64,000 bases of DNA from NCBI GenBank assembly GCA_044224515.1, contig JBGAKH010000002.1, forward strand, positions 310,001-374,000, read 5' to 3'. Below are positions 43,090 to 52,469 of this stretch, one piece after another. Every line of letters begins with the position of its first letter. Position 1 is the stretch's first letter. The notes below the pieces were generated by a model. The model ran no database searches, had not been told where the DNA came from, and saw only the letters and a list, made by a program, of their open reading frames with translations. A program made the position numbers and the translations under genes. This stretch comes from JBBATK01 sp044224515. GTDB taxonomy: Bacteria; Bacteroidota; Ignavibacteria; Kapaibacteriales; NICIL-2.

Positions 43090-44136
43090 TCAAAGAGGAA
43101 TATCAACGCCGGCACTAAATTGATCTGTCGCTAACAGTGCAGTGTTAAACCGAGCGTAGTCAACGCGGAAGTAGCGTGACTTTAGTCCAAAGCCGTAGCT
43201 AAGCGAAGAATGTTCATCATCGTGGACGCCTTGATGTAGGCCACAGCGCAGGTGAAAAAATCGTAGAAATGACACATCTATACCAATACGAAGAAGGTCA
43301 GGGATGCTGTTTTCATTAAAGCGATCTTCCACTTCAACATAACTATCAAGTCGTGCAAAAGCGCCACGTAGAGCGGTATAGCTAAGACTAAGGGTAAAAC
43401 TTGTTGGTAGTCCAATGGATACATCGTTGAATTGTTCTTTGTCAGTGGTTCCGATGTTACGTACACGCGCTGCGATACACAATCCACGACACTTCTGAGG
43501 TAGGTCAGAGAGTTCGAAGCTTCCTTCACTCTGTCCCGTTGGGAGGTCGACCAGTGCACCCAAGTTCGGTGCAGCGAGATAGAGACATCCAAGATCAATT
43601 GCAAAATAGTTCCTTGTCGAATTGATGCTACTCAGTGACGACTGTGGAGCGATGTTGACACTTATGCGCGAAATACTGGTCCCGACGAAGAGTCGAGAGT
43701 TGAGCCTATACCCTCCGCTGACTTTAAAGCAGTAATCTGTAGCACGGTAGGTACCTAGTATCGAGCCGTTATTGTCCGTTCGTGGTCGTTGTGCTTGTTC
43801 TGCATAATGCATGCTCAAAGAAAGGCCCAACTCACTTGTGATCTTTGATGCCGTCTGGATATACAAGGAGCTTTGTCCAAAACCACTAATTGGTTGCACC
43901 AGCGATGCACTTAGGCCCACATCGTCGCGCATGCCAAGAAGGGAAGGATTATAGTACGATTCAAAATCAGAACGCTCAAGATTCAATCCGCAACCACCAA
44001 GTGCCCGCGCCTCTGCAGAAGGCTGCACAAGTAAAAAACGGGCGCTAATGCCTTGGGCTTGCAGTTTAAAGACTCCTAGCGTCAGAGCAAGACACATCAA
44101 AACGAGGACCTGACAAGAATGGATTGGCATATACAT
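43090..44136 (-). CDS. PorV/PorQ-like outer-membrane protein
   Basis: A 348-residue exported protein with a signal peptide and 14-strand-type barrel pattern. The mature start GISARFLLVQPSAEARALGGCG is the typical PorV/PorQ opening (a segment placing AxAxxLGxxG next to the N-terminus). The remainder has alternating amphipathic strands ending in FSAGVDIPL. PorV is the shuttle that carries T9SS cargo to the attachment complex; PorQ is a close paralogue. I assign the family, not the exact role. It is first in a two-gene operon with the sorting-domain lipoprotein. Confidence 0.85.
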   Translation of the reverse strand: MYMPIHSCQVLVLMCLALTLGVFKLQAQGISARFLLVQPSAEARALGGCGLNLERSDFESYYNPSLLGMRDDVGLSASLVQPISGFGQSSLYIQTASKITSELGLSLSMHYAEQAQRPRTDNNGSILGTYRATDYCFKVSGGYRLNSRLFVGTSISRISVNIAPQSSLSSINSTRNYFAIDLGCLYLAAPNLGALVDLPTGQSEGSFELSDLPQKCRGLCIAARVRNIGTTDKEQFNDVSIGLPTSFTLSLSYTALRGAFARLDSYVEVEDRFNENSIPDLLRIGIDVSFLRFFHLRCGLHQGVHDDEHSSLSYGFGLKSRYFRVDYARFNTALLATDQFSAGVDIPL

Positions 44137-44355
44137 AACGTGAAGGTAGTCGGTTTGAGCATCCGGAAGCCGGTTGGATACTATACTCCTTGATGCCTGT
44201 TTGACGAAGATAAGAATGGGGATTGTGAACGACGTCGAGTGAACTTGACAGGAGCTGCCCCAAGAAGTTACGATCGCATCTGCGGAGTAACACTATAAAA
44301 CCTGAGCTGTGTAATTTGATATGTTGGTATCGCCCACACGAGAAGGAGAACGAAC

Positions 44356-45402
44356 GTGTTGTATTCGAGAACGTGGTATAGAACTGTTTGCATGCTCATC
44401 TGCACTTGCAGCTCTATCGTGCATGCGCAAAGTCCCGAGATTGGCGCGTCGCACATGCCCAAACTTAACCGAACTACGCTGCAACGAACAATTAGCGTCG
44501 ATTCAGCACTCTTAGGAAACGTAGGTGCAAACCAACTATGGGACCTGCGCGGGGCAGAGGCCGGGGATGCCTTTGTATCATCTGCTTATGAAGATCCCGC
44601 ACAGCTCGGCTTTGGCTCAGTGTTCAACAATTCAAACTACGGGCTCGTAGAAAAAAGATCAGATGGTGATGTACAGTCGTACTTTCATCTGGACTCAACG
44701 CACTTTAGTCTTGTGGGCACTGTTCATGGAGTTGTCAAGAATCACGATGGAAGCCTATCCTACAGTTCATCGTTAACAATGCTTCCGACTGATCTCATCT
44801 ATAAGTTTCCGCTACGCTTTGGAAATCGCGACACGTCGTATAGTGATGAAATGGTCGATGGTAAAAGTGTGTTGCATATAAGCAAGTACATTCATGTAGA
44901 TGGTTATGGCACTCTTCTGTTACCTGATGGTCAACACATCAACGATGTTCTCCGAGTTTGTACCCGAAGCGTGTACACACAAAAAGTCGGATTGAACGAG
45001 AATGAATTTGAGCTGTTAAGCTACACGTTTTTTCAGAAAGGCTATCACCAAGGCGCAATCTGTGGTTTAAGTAATACCTATGGAATAGGCGACCTTCTAC
45101 CTACCTTTCGAGGAAGTTTTAGCGTTGGTATCGCAGACATAGTGTCCGATCAACCCACAACCATGTTCATCGACCTGGGTCCCCAACCTTGTAGTGACTT
45201 CGTTCGACTTCGTTCTCAGACGGCGGAGAACATACTGTCTGTTACACTCTATGACGTTCTTGGACGACAGGTGCACACCACTTCAAACATCAACAGCACG
45301 CAGGTCACGCTGCTAAGCGACAGATTGCCTACAGGGTGTTATCGATGTGTGGTTGAATGTGAAAGTCACACAAGAACTACAATGCTCCTTGTTTCGCATT
45401 AA
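44356..45402 (+). CDS. T9SS-sorted secreted protein
   Basis: A 348-residue exported protein. The signal peptide is RTVCMLICTCSSIVHAQ. The middle (about residues 30-265) has no recognised domain: it is beta-rich with GANQLWDLRG and repeats of DG- and SY-rich strands. The C-terminal 75 residues (LGPQPCSDFVRLRSQTAEN, then LYDVLGRQVHTTSN and LPTGCYRCVVE) form a T9SS sorting domain. A GTG start at 44356 is supported by AGAAGGAGAA just upstream; an ATG 12 codons later is the alternative. It is divergent from the PorV-like gene. A poly-C7 run follows the stop at 45410-45416. Confidence 0.8.
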   Translation: MLYSRTWYRTVCMLICTCSSIVHAQSPEIGASHMPKLNRTTLQRTISVDSALLGNVGANQLWDLRGAEAGDAFVSSAYEDPAQLGFGSVFNNSNYGLVEKRSDGDVQSYFHLDSTHFSLVGTVHGVVKNHDGSLSYSSSLTMLPTDLIYKFPLRFGNRDTSYSDEMVDGKSVLHISKYIHVDGYGTLLLPDGQHINDVLRVCTRSVYTQKVGLNENEFELLSYTFFQKGYHQGAICGLSNTYGIGDLLPTFRGSFSVGIADIVSDQPTTMFIDLGPQPCSDFVRLRSQTAENILSVTLYDVLGRQVHTTSNINSTQVTLLSDRLPTGCYRCVVECESHTRTTMLLVSH

Positions 45403-45409
45403 TTCGTCA

Positions 45410-45416
45410 CCCCCCC
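45410..45416. repeat. Poly-C tract (7 bp)
   Basis: Seven consecutive C, seven bp after the stop codon of the T9SS-sorted protein. It repeats the placement seen after other genes in this window. Confidence 0.75.
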
Positions 45417-45653
45417 TCATAGCGCCTTTGTTTGTCGTACTCTAAGAGTGCAGAGTGTATGCGTTCGGAAACGCAACCGGTTTTTGCCACCGAGCTTCGT
45501 AGGTATAAGCCTGAAAACCACACTATGCATTGTTTGCCGCTTGTATGCTGCCATAACCATAGTTGCAGAGATTTGTACCAAGTTGATGCCCGTGTTCCTC
45601 TGTAAATTCGCTGAAGGTGGTTTGGGATATTGTTTTCACTGAAGAGGAAAGGT

Positions 45654-46316
45654 ATGGCGAATAGTATTACATCGGTAACACCTGCTATTGCGGAGTACTT
45701 GATAGCGACATTTGGCGCTGAGGACGAGTTTTTGAGTTCGCTGCGACGTGAAGCGTTGGAGCAAGATATTCCTGAGATCCATATTAGTCCGGAGCAGGGA
45801 AAGTTTCTTCAGTTTCAGTTGCGGGCTTTATCTGCACAACGCGTGATCGAAGTGGGTTCTCTCGCCGGCTACTCGGCTTTGAAAATGGCAGCTGCGCTGC
45901 CTGAGGGGGGTGTGATACACTGCTTGGAACTCAATCTTGACTACTGCGACTTCATACGTCGCAAAGCTCATCAATGCGGACTGAGTCATAAAGTGCAGGT
46001 TCACCACGGTCCGGCATTGGAGAGTTTGGAAGCTCTGCAGGAATCAGCTCCATTCGATTTTGCTTTCATCGATGCCGACAAGCCAAATTATCTCAACTAT
46101 TTCAATACACTTTTACCAATGATGCGAGTTGGTAGTGTTCTATGTGCAGACAACACCCTGGCCTGGGGCGAGATTGCAAATCCTGAGACGGAGTTTGAGC
46201 CGCATAATGTGCGCGCGCTGCAGGAGTACAACCGTGTTGTGTCAAGCCATCCCCAAGTTCTTTCCACACTTGTTCCACTAGGGGACGGCATGACACTTTC
46301 GCTCAAACTGTCGTGA
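45654..46316 (+). CDS. Class I O-methyltransferase (caffeoyl-CoA OMT-like)
   Basis: About 220 residues of a SAM-dependent methyltransferase fold. Motif I is VIEVGSLAGYSALKMA, motif II is HCLELNLDYCDFI, and the metal/catalytic region is FDFAFIDADKPNYLNYF with MRVGSVLCADNTLAWGEI, as in the CCoAOMT/COMT subgroup that needs a divalent cation. It methylates a catechol-like or acyl substrate not fixed by sequence. ATG at 45654 follows GAAGAGGAAAGG, a good ribosome-binding site. It is convergent with the OmpA gene on the other strand. Confidence 0.92.
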   Translation: MANSITSVTPAIAEYLIATFGAEDEFLSSLRREALEQDIPEIHISPEQGKFLQFQLRALSAQRVIEVGSLAGYSALKMAAALPEGGVIHCLELNLDYCDFIRRKAHQCGLSHKVQVHHGPALESLEALQESAPFDFAFIDADKPNYLNYFNTLLPMMRVGSVLCADNTLAWGEIANPETEFEPHNVRALQEYNRVVSSHPQVLSTLVPLGDGMTLSLKLS

Positions 46317-46337
46317 TACGAATTCTGAACGATCTTT

Positions 46338-47360
46338 CTAGAGGCGGATAAACTCGACTCTTCTATTCTGAGCTTTAGCCTCGACCGAGCTTTCTTTCAC
46401 TAAAGCTTTGGTACTGCCATATCCTTTCGAGATGAGCTGCTCGGCTGCAACTCCACGTTGAATCAAGGCGGCTTTCACAGCGTCGGCACGAGCTTGGGAG
46501 AGAATCATGTTTGCCTGAGCGTTGCCGTCACTGTCTGTATGACCTTGGATTTCGTATCGAGATTCGGGCACTTCCTTGAGCTTGTCTGCGATGTCGTTCA
46601 AGAGTGTTTCAGACGACTTCAGCAGCGTTGATTGTCCCACCTCGAAATGCAAGGCATGACTAATGTAGCGTCCACCTTTCCATTGCGTTCCCAGTTCAGC
46701 CCTTCCACCTCCGTTGGCAATACGGAAGTTCTTAAAGAGCATGCTCATGTTCGATGAAGCGTCGCCAACGAGCAGTAGTGAAGTGGGAGATTGATTCCAT
46801 GCCGGCGAGGATAGCACAAACTCATGGTTGCAAAACACCTTGAGAACATTGTCTTCGAACTGCAGTTCTATGTGATGCCATCGGTCATAATACAACTCGT
46901 GCACAACACTTGCTGGCGTTGGAGTACTCACACGGTTGGAGCCCAGAGTTAGACTAAACTCATCGCGGTTCGGCGTGAAATGCGCAATCTCTGCTTTACC
47001 CATGAAGATCAGCGAAACTCCCGGATTTCCATCGTAACCGGCAGCCAACCAGGTGTCGAATTCAATGGTCCATCGCTTCCCAAGAACACTCTTTGATTTC
47101 ATCTTGGGCGACATTTTCGTGTAATACTGATCGATTGACACACAACGCTCGTTGGCGTTGAGGATAACCGAAGCCTTACCTCCAAGAATCTTCCAGCCGG
47201 ACGGAGCTGAGCTGAGCGCGTCCAAGGGACGATCGTCGAACAGTGTGGAGTCTCCGGGAACAAAATCATAGTGTGTCTCGCTTGATTGCGCTTGACCGAT
47301 AACGCGTCCCATAAAAATCAAGGGAAATAGAAGCATGATGGTTCGTAGTGCAATACGCAT
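46338..47360 (-). CDS. ConA-like + OmpA-family envelope protein
   Basis: About 340 residues. After a signal peptide (ALRTIMLLFPLIFMGRVIGQA) comes a concanavalin/LamG-like beta sandwich (residues about 30-220; SLIFMGKAEIAHF, ELQFEDNVLKVFCNHEFVL). The C-terminus is OmpA-like: LHFEVGQSTLLKSSETLL, IQGHTDSDGNAQANMILS, ARADAVKAALIQRG and RRVEFIRL, with Asp and Arg of the peptidoglycan-binding site present. It likely links a carbohydrate-binding head to the peptidoglycan layer. Divergent from the helical protein gene at 47472, with 111 bp between them. Confidence 0.88.
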   Translation of the reverse strand: MRIALRTIMLLFPLIFMGRVIGQAQSSETHYDFVPGDSTLFDDRPLDALSSAPSGWKILGGKASVILNANERCVSIDQYYTKMSPKMKSKSVLGKRWTIEFDTWLAAGYDGNPGVSLIFMGKAEIAHFTPNRDEFSLTLGSNRVSTPTPASVVHELYYDRWHHIELQFEDNVLKVFCNHEFVLSSPAWNQSPTSLLLVGDASSNMSMLFKNFRIANGGGRAELGTQWKGGRYISHALHFEVGQSTLLKSSETLLNDIADKLKEVPESRYEIQGHTDSDGNAQANMILSQARADAVKAALIQRGVAAEQLISKGYGSTKALVKESSVEAKAQNRRVEFIRL

Positions 47361-47471
47361 ACTGTATAGACTGATAATGAAAGATGCGATTCGAAATTGG
47401 TTATATTGAACGGCGACGGAAAGGACAAAACATCCGCCCACTTTCCGTCTTCAACACTCCGAATTCACTAC

Positions 47472-48818
47472 ATGATTGCTGAGCTTATTGCCTCCCTTAG
47501 CGAAGCGGAGCGCCGCAGCCTCGAGCTAAAGATTGCTGCCAAGCCGACGCAGTTACATCTTTTTATAGGCGAGTTGCTTCGCAACCCGCAGGCCACACAG
47601 AAAGAACTTCAAGAGAAGCTCGGCTTGGCATCCAACACGGTCTTTAAAAACTTAAGTCTAGCCAAGGACGAGATCTACGAGGTCATCAAAGAACATTTGC
47701 GCAATCCTTACGATGATCTGCTGCTGCCAAACCTCCTCTACAAACGAGGCTTGGGAACGCACGCGTCTAAACTGCGCATCAAGCTCGAGCAACAGTATGA
47801 CCAACAAGGCTGGTGGAATGTCTTACAAGAATTCTACAGCATGGAGATGATTGTCGCTTATGCTGCCTGCGATATTCCGTGGCTCAGCGAGTTGCGAGAC
47901 AAAGCAGCCAAAAACATAGAGCGCATGCGTGAGTTGGTGCTCGTGGGAAATGACATCATTGTCCTCATGGCGACGGTTGAGAAAGGCCGTCTGCTGGAAA
48001 AAGAGGTACCTGCTCTCGTGAAGAAACTCCGGGCTGCTTTGAAGCGCGCACAAAGTTTGGATCACCCTGTGCCAATTTTCAACGCCCTGCATTCACTCTT
48101 TGTCATCCATACCCAATACCTGATTGATGTCTCGAAGGCTAACGATATCATGAGCACGGTGCATGACTTAGTCAACAACTATGATGAGCGACTGATTCCC
48201 TATGCACGAAACGTTGCGTGGCTCAATACCATGGGCTTCTATGCAGAGTTTAATGTGGGCATATCTCCGGAGCAGTTTATCAAGAAAGCTGAGTCGGGAA
48301 TTGCGAGCAGAAGTTTGCTCTTTGATGCTCAGGCTCTCTTGAGTATTTGCAGTTACCACTTTTTGGAGCGTGATGTAAAGCGCTTCGATGAAGCATTTAA
48401 GCGTTATACCGACCTCCCTTCTGAACAGAGCTTTGGTTACAAGAAGAACTATTTGAGCTGTCTTCATTCCTATCTTCACAATGACAGCGCTGAGTTTCAG
48501 CGACAACGCAATGAGTTCTATGCCCAAGAAGAGAATCGAGCCTACTCGGATTATGACCTTATGATCCGCTATCTGGAGATCTTGACCATCTTGAATCAGA
48601 AGCAATTTGAACTCGCAGAGGACAAACTGGAAGCAGCGAAAAAATTCGTCCGACGTCATTTCAGCGAGTCGCGCATCAAGCACGAGAAACACAATTGGGA
48701 CCTGCTCACTTCGGCCATGGGACTCAAAGCGAAGAGTTCTACCGCAGAACCGGTTTTCCGAGTGACGCGCTTTCTACAAGCCGAAATGCGCAGCAAGAAG
48801 ACGGGTAAACCATCATAG
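47472..48818 (+). CDS. Helical protein with N-terminal HTH-like segment
   Basis: A 448-residue, almost entirely alpha-helical protein that I do not recognise. Residues about 40-70 (ATQKELQEKLGLASNTVF and KNLSLAKDEI) look like a winged- or LuxR-type helix-turn-helix. The rest could form a TPR-like solenoid (repeated ALSICSYHFLERDVKRFDEAFKRY-like patterns in separate pieces), with Trp/Tyr-rich helices. No signal peptide. The ATG at 47472 begins MIAELIASLSEAE; an upstream frame overlapping the divergent gene is less likely. A regulatory or scaffold role is inferred only from the shape. Confidence 0.6.
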   Translation: MIAELIASLSEAERRSLELKIAAKPTQLHLFIGELLRNPQATQKELQEKLGLASNTVFKNLSLAKDEIYEVIKEHLRNPYDDLLLPNLLYKRGLGTHASKLRIKLEQQYDQQGWWNVLQEFYSMEMIVAYAACDIPWLSELRDKAAKNIERMRELVLVGNDIIVLMATVEKGRLLEKEVPALVKKLRAALKRAQSLDHPVPIFNALHSLFVIHTQYLIDVSKANDIMSTVHDLVNNYDERLIPYARNVAWLNTMGFYAEFNVGISPEQFIKKAESGIASRSLLFDAQALLSICSYHFLERDVKRFDEAFKRYTDLPSEQSFGYKKNYLSCLHSYLHNDSAEFQRQRNEFYAQEENRAYSDYDLMIRYLEILTILNQKQFELAEDKLEAAKKFVRRHFSESRIKHEKHNWDLLTSAMGLKAKSSTAEPVFRVTRFLQAEMRSKKTGKPS

Positions 48819-49206
48819 AAGAAGGGATGCGAGCGCCGCATGACCACCTTTGTTCCGGCCCCGTCGGCAGAGCCTTTTTGAGCATTTTGGCAGGATATCA
48901 CAACGACAGCAGACATTCTCCCGACCGGTGGTGTGGCCCGCTATGCATGGTGTACCGGAGTTTTGGACAGTGCCGGGTCTATGACGACATCGACTAGAGT
49001 CCGTATCGGTTTATAGTGTGCAACTTCAAACTCCGGTAGAGAGTCGGCCAACTTTGCAACACTAGCATTACGACAAACGACTCCTTTGCCCCACCTTGAA
49101 ATAGACTCATGTCTGCATCGCGACTGAAGACAAGGTGCTCAGACAGCGGAAAAATGTCTATTTTCGTTACGCAGCATCACTATCGCACCACGCGTATCAT
49201 AGCGGC
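48819..49206. other. Gene-free spacer upstream of the ABC exporter
   Basis: No gene is evident. A 40-50 codon open frame starting near 49109 ends in the ABC gene's first codons and has no double-glycine leader, so I do not call a bacteriocin precursor. No strong hairpin was seen. Confidence 0.5.
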
Positions 49207-51393
49207 ATGGTTCGACGTCTCAAACCCTTTCCTTTTATTAAACAACGTGACATGACAGAGTGTGGAACCACCTGTCTGGCCATGGTGTTTAAGTATTACG
49301 GACTTACCAATATTCAAGCGGCTCTGCGAGAGATCGCCGGTGTCAGCGCGCGCGGTTCTGATCTCTACACATTGTCACTGGTGGCCGAGCGCTTTGGCTT
49401 TCAAACGGAGGGGGCCCGGATCAAGTTTGATCATCTACAGAAGATCCCGCTGCCTTGTATCGCCCATTATGAGGGTAACCACTTTGTTGTTGTCTACAAA
49501 GCAACCGCGCACGATGTCTGGATTGCAGATCCGGCTTCAGACAAAGAACGACTGAGTAAAGAAGAGTTTCAAAGCAAGTGGAATGGAGTTGTCCTTGCAT
49601 TGGATCCCGGAAAAGAAGTCTTTGCCTCGAAGGATGTTGTGGAAATCGCTGAACAGTATTCTCGGCGACAAAAGTTCGTCACTCGCGCCTTCTATTCCTC
49701 GCTGCTCTTTCCATTCCGAGCGGTTCTGCGCGACGTAGTCATCGCCTCTTTTGTCATGACCTTGTTGGCTTTGGCTCTGCCATTCTTGACACGCGTCGTT
49801 GTAGACAACGTACTGGTCTTCCAAAATCAAAACCTGCTTTACGCCATACTGCTGGCTATGCTGCTGGTTTTTGTGCTGCAGGTTGTGTTGACCTATGTGC
49901 GACATCTCCTATTCGCTCAAATGCGAATCGAGTTTGAGTTTGAGTTCTTCAGTCGCTTCTTTCGACACTTCACACAACTCACACAAGCCTACTTTGATTC
50001 TCACAAAAGGGAAGACTTCGTTCAGCGCTTTCAAGAGAATCTCAAGATCCGCAACCTCTTCAGTGCCGGAACTCTGCAGTCTGCCCTTGATGTTGTTCTC
50101 CTTTTCATACTGATACCGGTTCTTTTTAGCTTTCATACATCTCTAGCACTGTGTGCCACAGCTTTCCTCTTTGCGTTTATTGTGGCGACCGTGATTTTTA
50201 CACCACGCATTCGTCGCCTGCAAGAAAAAGTCTTTCATGAAAACGCTAAGACAATGGGGTCGTTTCTCGACTCTTTGATTGGTATGCCGACTATTAAACT
50301 CCTCTCGGCAGAAACGCTGAAGTATTGGGAATGGCGGCACGTTTATAAACGCGCCCTCAACAAAGTCTTAAGCGCCTCTCAAAGCCAGATCATGCTCAAT
50401 TCGGTTCTGCGCACGATCATCTTTAGCGGACAAGTCAGCATGTACTGGTATGGAGCTTATCTGAGCTTTCATGGCGAGCTGAGTATCGGCCAATACATTG
50501 CGTTCATCAGCATATTCAGTATGATGATGAATGCGGCAAGCACAGTCAGCGACTTATGGTTTGTGATTACCGACCTTAGTGTGACCTTTGCCCGTTTGAA
50601 CGACGTGTTTATGCAGGAGCCGGAGAACGCAGATCTGGCAACGCAGCTCACCGAACTCCATGGGTCGGATATTGAGATCTCCTCGCTCACATTCTCCTAC
50701 GACGAGAGCGACCATGTGGCACTTCGTAACATTCAGCTACGTATCGCCGCAGGTGAGCATATCGGTGTGGTCGGACGCAACGGTAGCGGTAAAACGACTC
50801 TTGCGAAGTTACTGGTTCGACTCTATGATAACTATCAAGGTTCTATCAGCATTGGTGGAACAGAGTTGCATAATCTGCATCCGCAGTACCTGCGACAAAA
50901 AGTCGCAATGATTCCGCAAGACGTGCATCTCTTTAATGGAACCATTCGCGACAACATCGCAATGGCGCGTCCCGATGCTACTATGGATGAGATTATTGAG
51001 GCTGCACGAAAAGCAGAGCTGCATGATTTTGTCAGCAGCATGTACCTAGGCTATAATCAGAAGATCGGTGAAAGCGGATCGGGTCTCAGTGGTGGTCAAC
51101 GTTTGCGCATCGCCTTTGCTCGATTGTTCTTGACGAATCCGGATATTATTATTCTCGACGAAGCAAGTTCGGCGCTGGATGTCATTGCCGAACAGAAGAT
51201 CATGCAGCGGGTACACGAACATTTTAAGAGCGCCACCATTATCTCAATCGCACATCGATTGAGCACCTTGCAAAAAGCTGATCGTATCGTTGTTCTCGAC
51301 GCTGGTCAACTCGTTGAACTTGGTACACACGAAGAACTCGTGCAGAAACAAGGTACCTACTTCCGTTTTGTAAAAACCTATGTCGACTTCTAA
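49207..51393 (+). CDS. C39-peptidase ABC exporter (bacteriocin/HlyB-type)
   Basis: About 728 residues: an N-terminal C39 cysteine peptidase (DMTECGTTCLAMVFKYYG, Cys19 the predicted nucleophile; HFVVVYK carries the His), six membrane helices, and a nucleotide-binding domain with Walker A GRNGSGKTTLAK (about 520), signature SGSGLSGGQRLRIA and Walker B IIILDEASSALD. Such transporters cut a double-glycine leader and export the peptide. No substrate gene or membrane-fusion partner is recognised nearby. The ATG at 49207 is preferred over one 24 codons upstream because C39 domains usually start within about 15 residues of the catalytic Cys. Confidence 0.92.
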   Translation: MVRRLKPFPFIKQRDMTECGTTCLAMVFKYYGLTNIQAALREIAGVSARGSDLYTLSLVAERFGFQTEGARIKFDHLQKIPLPCIAHYEGNHFVVVYKATAHDVWIADPASDKERLSKEEFQSKWNGVVLALDPGKEVFASKDVVEIAEQYSRRQKFVTRAFYSSLLFPFRAVLRDVVIASFVMTLLALALPFLTRVVVDNVLVFQNQNLLYAILLAMLLVFVLQVVLTYVRHLLFAQMRIEFEFEFFSRFFRHFTQLTQAYFDSHKREDFVQRFQENLKIRNLFSAGTLQSALDVVLLFILIPVLFSFHTSLALCATAFLFAFIVATVIFTPRIRRLQEKVFHENAKTMGSFLDSLIGMPTIKLLSAETLKYWEWRHVYKRALNKVLSASQSQIMLNSVLRTIIFSGQVSMYWYGAYLSFHGELSIGQYIAFISIFSMMMNAASTVSDLWFVITDLSVTFARLNDVFMQEPENADLATQLTELHGSDIEISSLTFSYDESDHVALRNIQLRIAAGEHIGVVGRNGSGKTTLAKLLVRLYDNYQGSISIGGTELHNLHPQYLRQKVAMIPQDVHLFNGTIRDNIAMARPDATMDEIIEAARKAELHDFVSSMYLGYNQKIGESGSGLSGGQRLRIAFARLFLTNPDIIILDEASSALDVIAEQKIMQRVHEHFKSATIISIAHRLSTLQKADRIVVLDAGQLVELGTHEELVQKQGTYFRFVKTYVDF

Positions 51394-51639
51394 GCAGATA
51401 CTCTGCTCAGAAGTACAAAGTTGTCGGGCAGCGAAAAGTGCTCCGGGAGGCTCGGTTTTTTAGCTACTAAAGCTTGCTGCAAACCGTCAAGGCCTCCGCG
51501 ACGTCCAAGACTTTGATCATCATCGCATTGAACCATGAACCTCAGAACAACACAGACTTGCGAACAGAGCCCGGATGCAGGGGCTTTAGCGGGCATCGCG
51601 AATGTCCTAAAGTCTGTCTGTATATGCGACAAAGCAGCG

Positions 51640-52356
51640 ATGCGGTTATACCACTGTGTTAGAATCACGTTTCTCATGCTGATACTGCTTAGCTGCAGTA
51701 TGAACGCGCAAAAAGCCGGAAAGCGTGATGCAGACCCGGATCCTGAGGATTTCTTGATGATGGATAAAGAAGCCGTTCTGGATCGTCCTTCTCTACAAAA
51801 AGCATTCGTATATCCTGATTCAGCTCGTAAAGCCGGTTTGCAAGGCAAGGTTGTCGTTAAAGTATTGATCGGCAAAAGCGGTAAAGCTGAGCGTTACCTC
51901 GTTGTTGAATCGGTACATCCCCTTCTCGACAGCGCCGCGGCACGCGCCGTCATGAGCGCAAACTTTAGTCCCGCCGGATATGCAGGCGAGAATATCAAGA
52001 GCTGGATGGAAGTTCCTATAACGTTTAAGATGAATGCCGGACGTTCTCAGCCCGTGAAGATTCAAGGTGATATTGAAGGTGATGGGTACCAGCGCAGCCA
52101 GTTCGACACCAAAGTCTTCTACGATGCGTTGGATAAGAATCTTCTTCAAGCACTGAAACAGCCGACAATCAATGTTTCGATTACTGTTGATGCGAAAGGA
52201 CGTTGCACTGCGGTACAGAGTCCCGGTGTGCTACCCGAAGCCGTACTGAACAATATTCGTCAAGCCTTGCAACAGCAGCAATTTGTACCGGCATTGAGAG
52301 ATCGAGTAGTTGCGGAAGATCACTTGACCCTTATCATTGAGACGCAAGCACGATAG
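51640..52356 (+). CDS. TonB-like energy-transducer protein
   Basis: About 238 residues. After a signal/anchor (RITFLMLILLSCSMNAQ) the TonB C-terminal fold appears: YPDSARKAGLQGKVVVKVLI, LLDSAAARAVMSANFSPAG and WMEVPITFKM. A second domain (about 150-235; VSITVDAKGRCTAVQSPGVLP) resembles the same fold in degenerate form. TonB proteins couple the proton gradient to outer-membrane receptors; the proline-rich spacer typical of full TonB is missing, so this may be a periplasmic TonB-like adaptor. It begins 250 bp after the ABC exporter gene. Confidence 0.82.
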   Translation: MRLYHCVRITFLMLILLSCSMNAQKAGKRDADPDPEDFLMMDKEAVLDRPSLQKAFVYPDSARKAGLQGKVVVKVLIGKSGKAERYLVVESVHPLLDSAAARAVMSANFSPAGYAGENIKSWMEVPITFKMNAGRSQPVKIQGDIEGDGYQRSQFDTKVFYDALDKNLLQALKQPTINVSITVDAKGRCTAVQSPGVLPEAVLNNIRQALQQQQFVPALRDRVVAEDHLTLIIETQAR

Positions 52357-52357
52357 A

Positions 52358-52402
52358 GTTAGAGTTAAGTATCACGTGGCCTAGTTTTAGCCTAACTCTA
52401 AC
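52358..52402 (+). terminator. Inverted repeat after the TonB-like gene
   Basis: Perfect 10-bp arms GTTAGAGTTA and TAACTCTAAC enclose a 25-nt loop, beginning two bp after the stop codon. No T run follows, so it could also be a protein-binding or RNA-stability element. Confidence 0.4.
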
Positions 52403-52469
52403 ACCTTGTCTGCAATCCTGCTCAACGCCGTTTTGAGATCGCTAAAAATCACACCCCACAGTACCATAC

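Noticed and set aside
49109..49206. Leader-peptide gene for the C39 exporter
   Set aside because: The frame has no double-glycine leader and runs into the exporter gene in a different frame.
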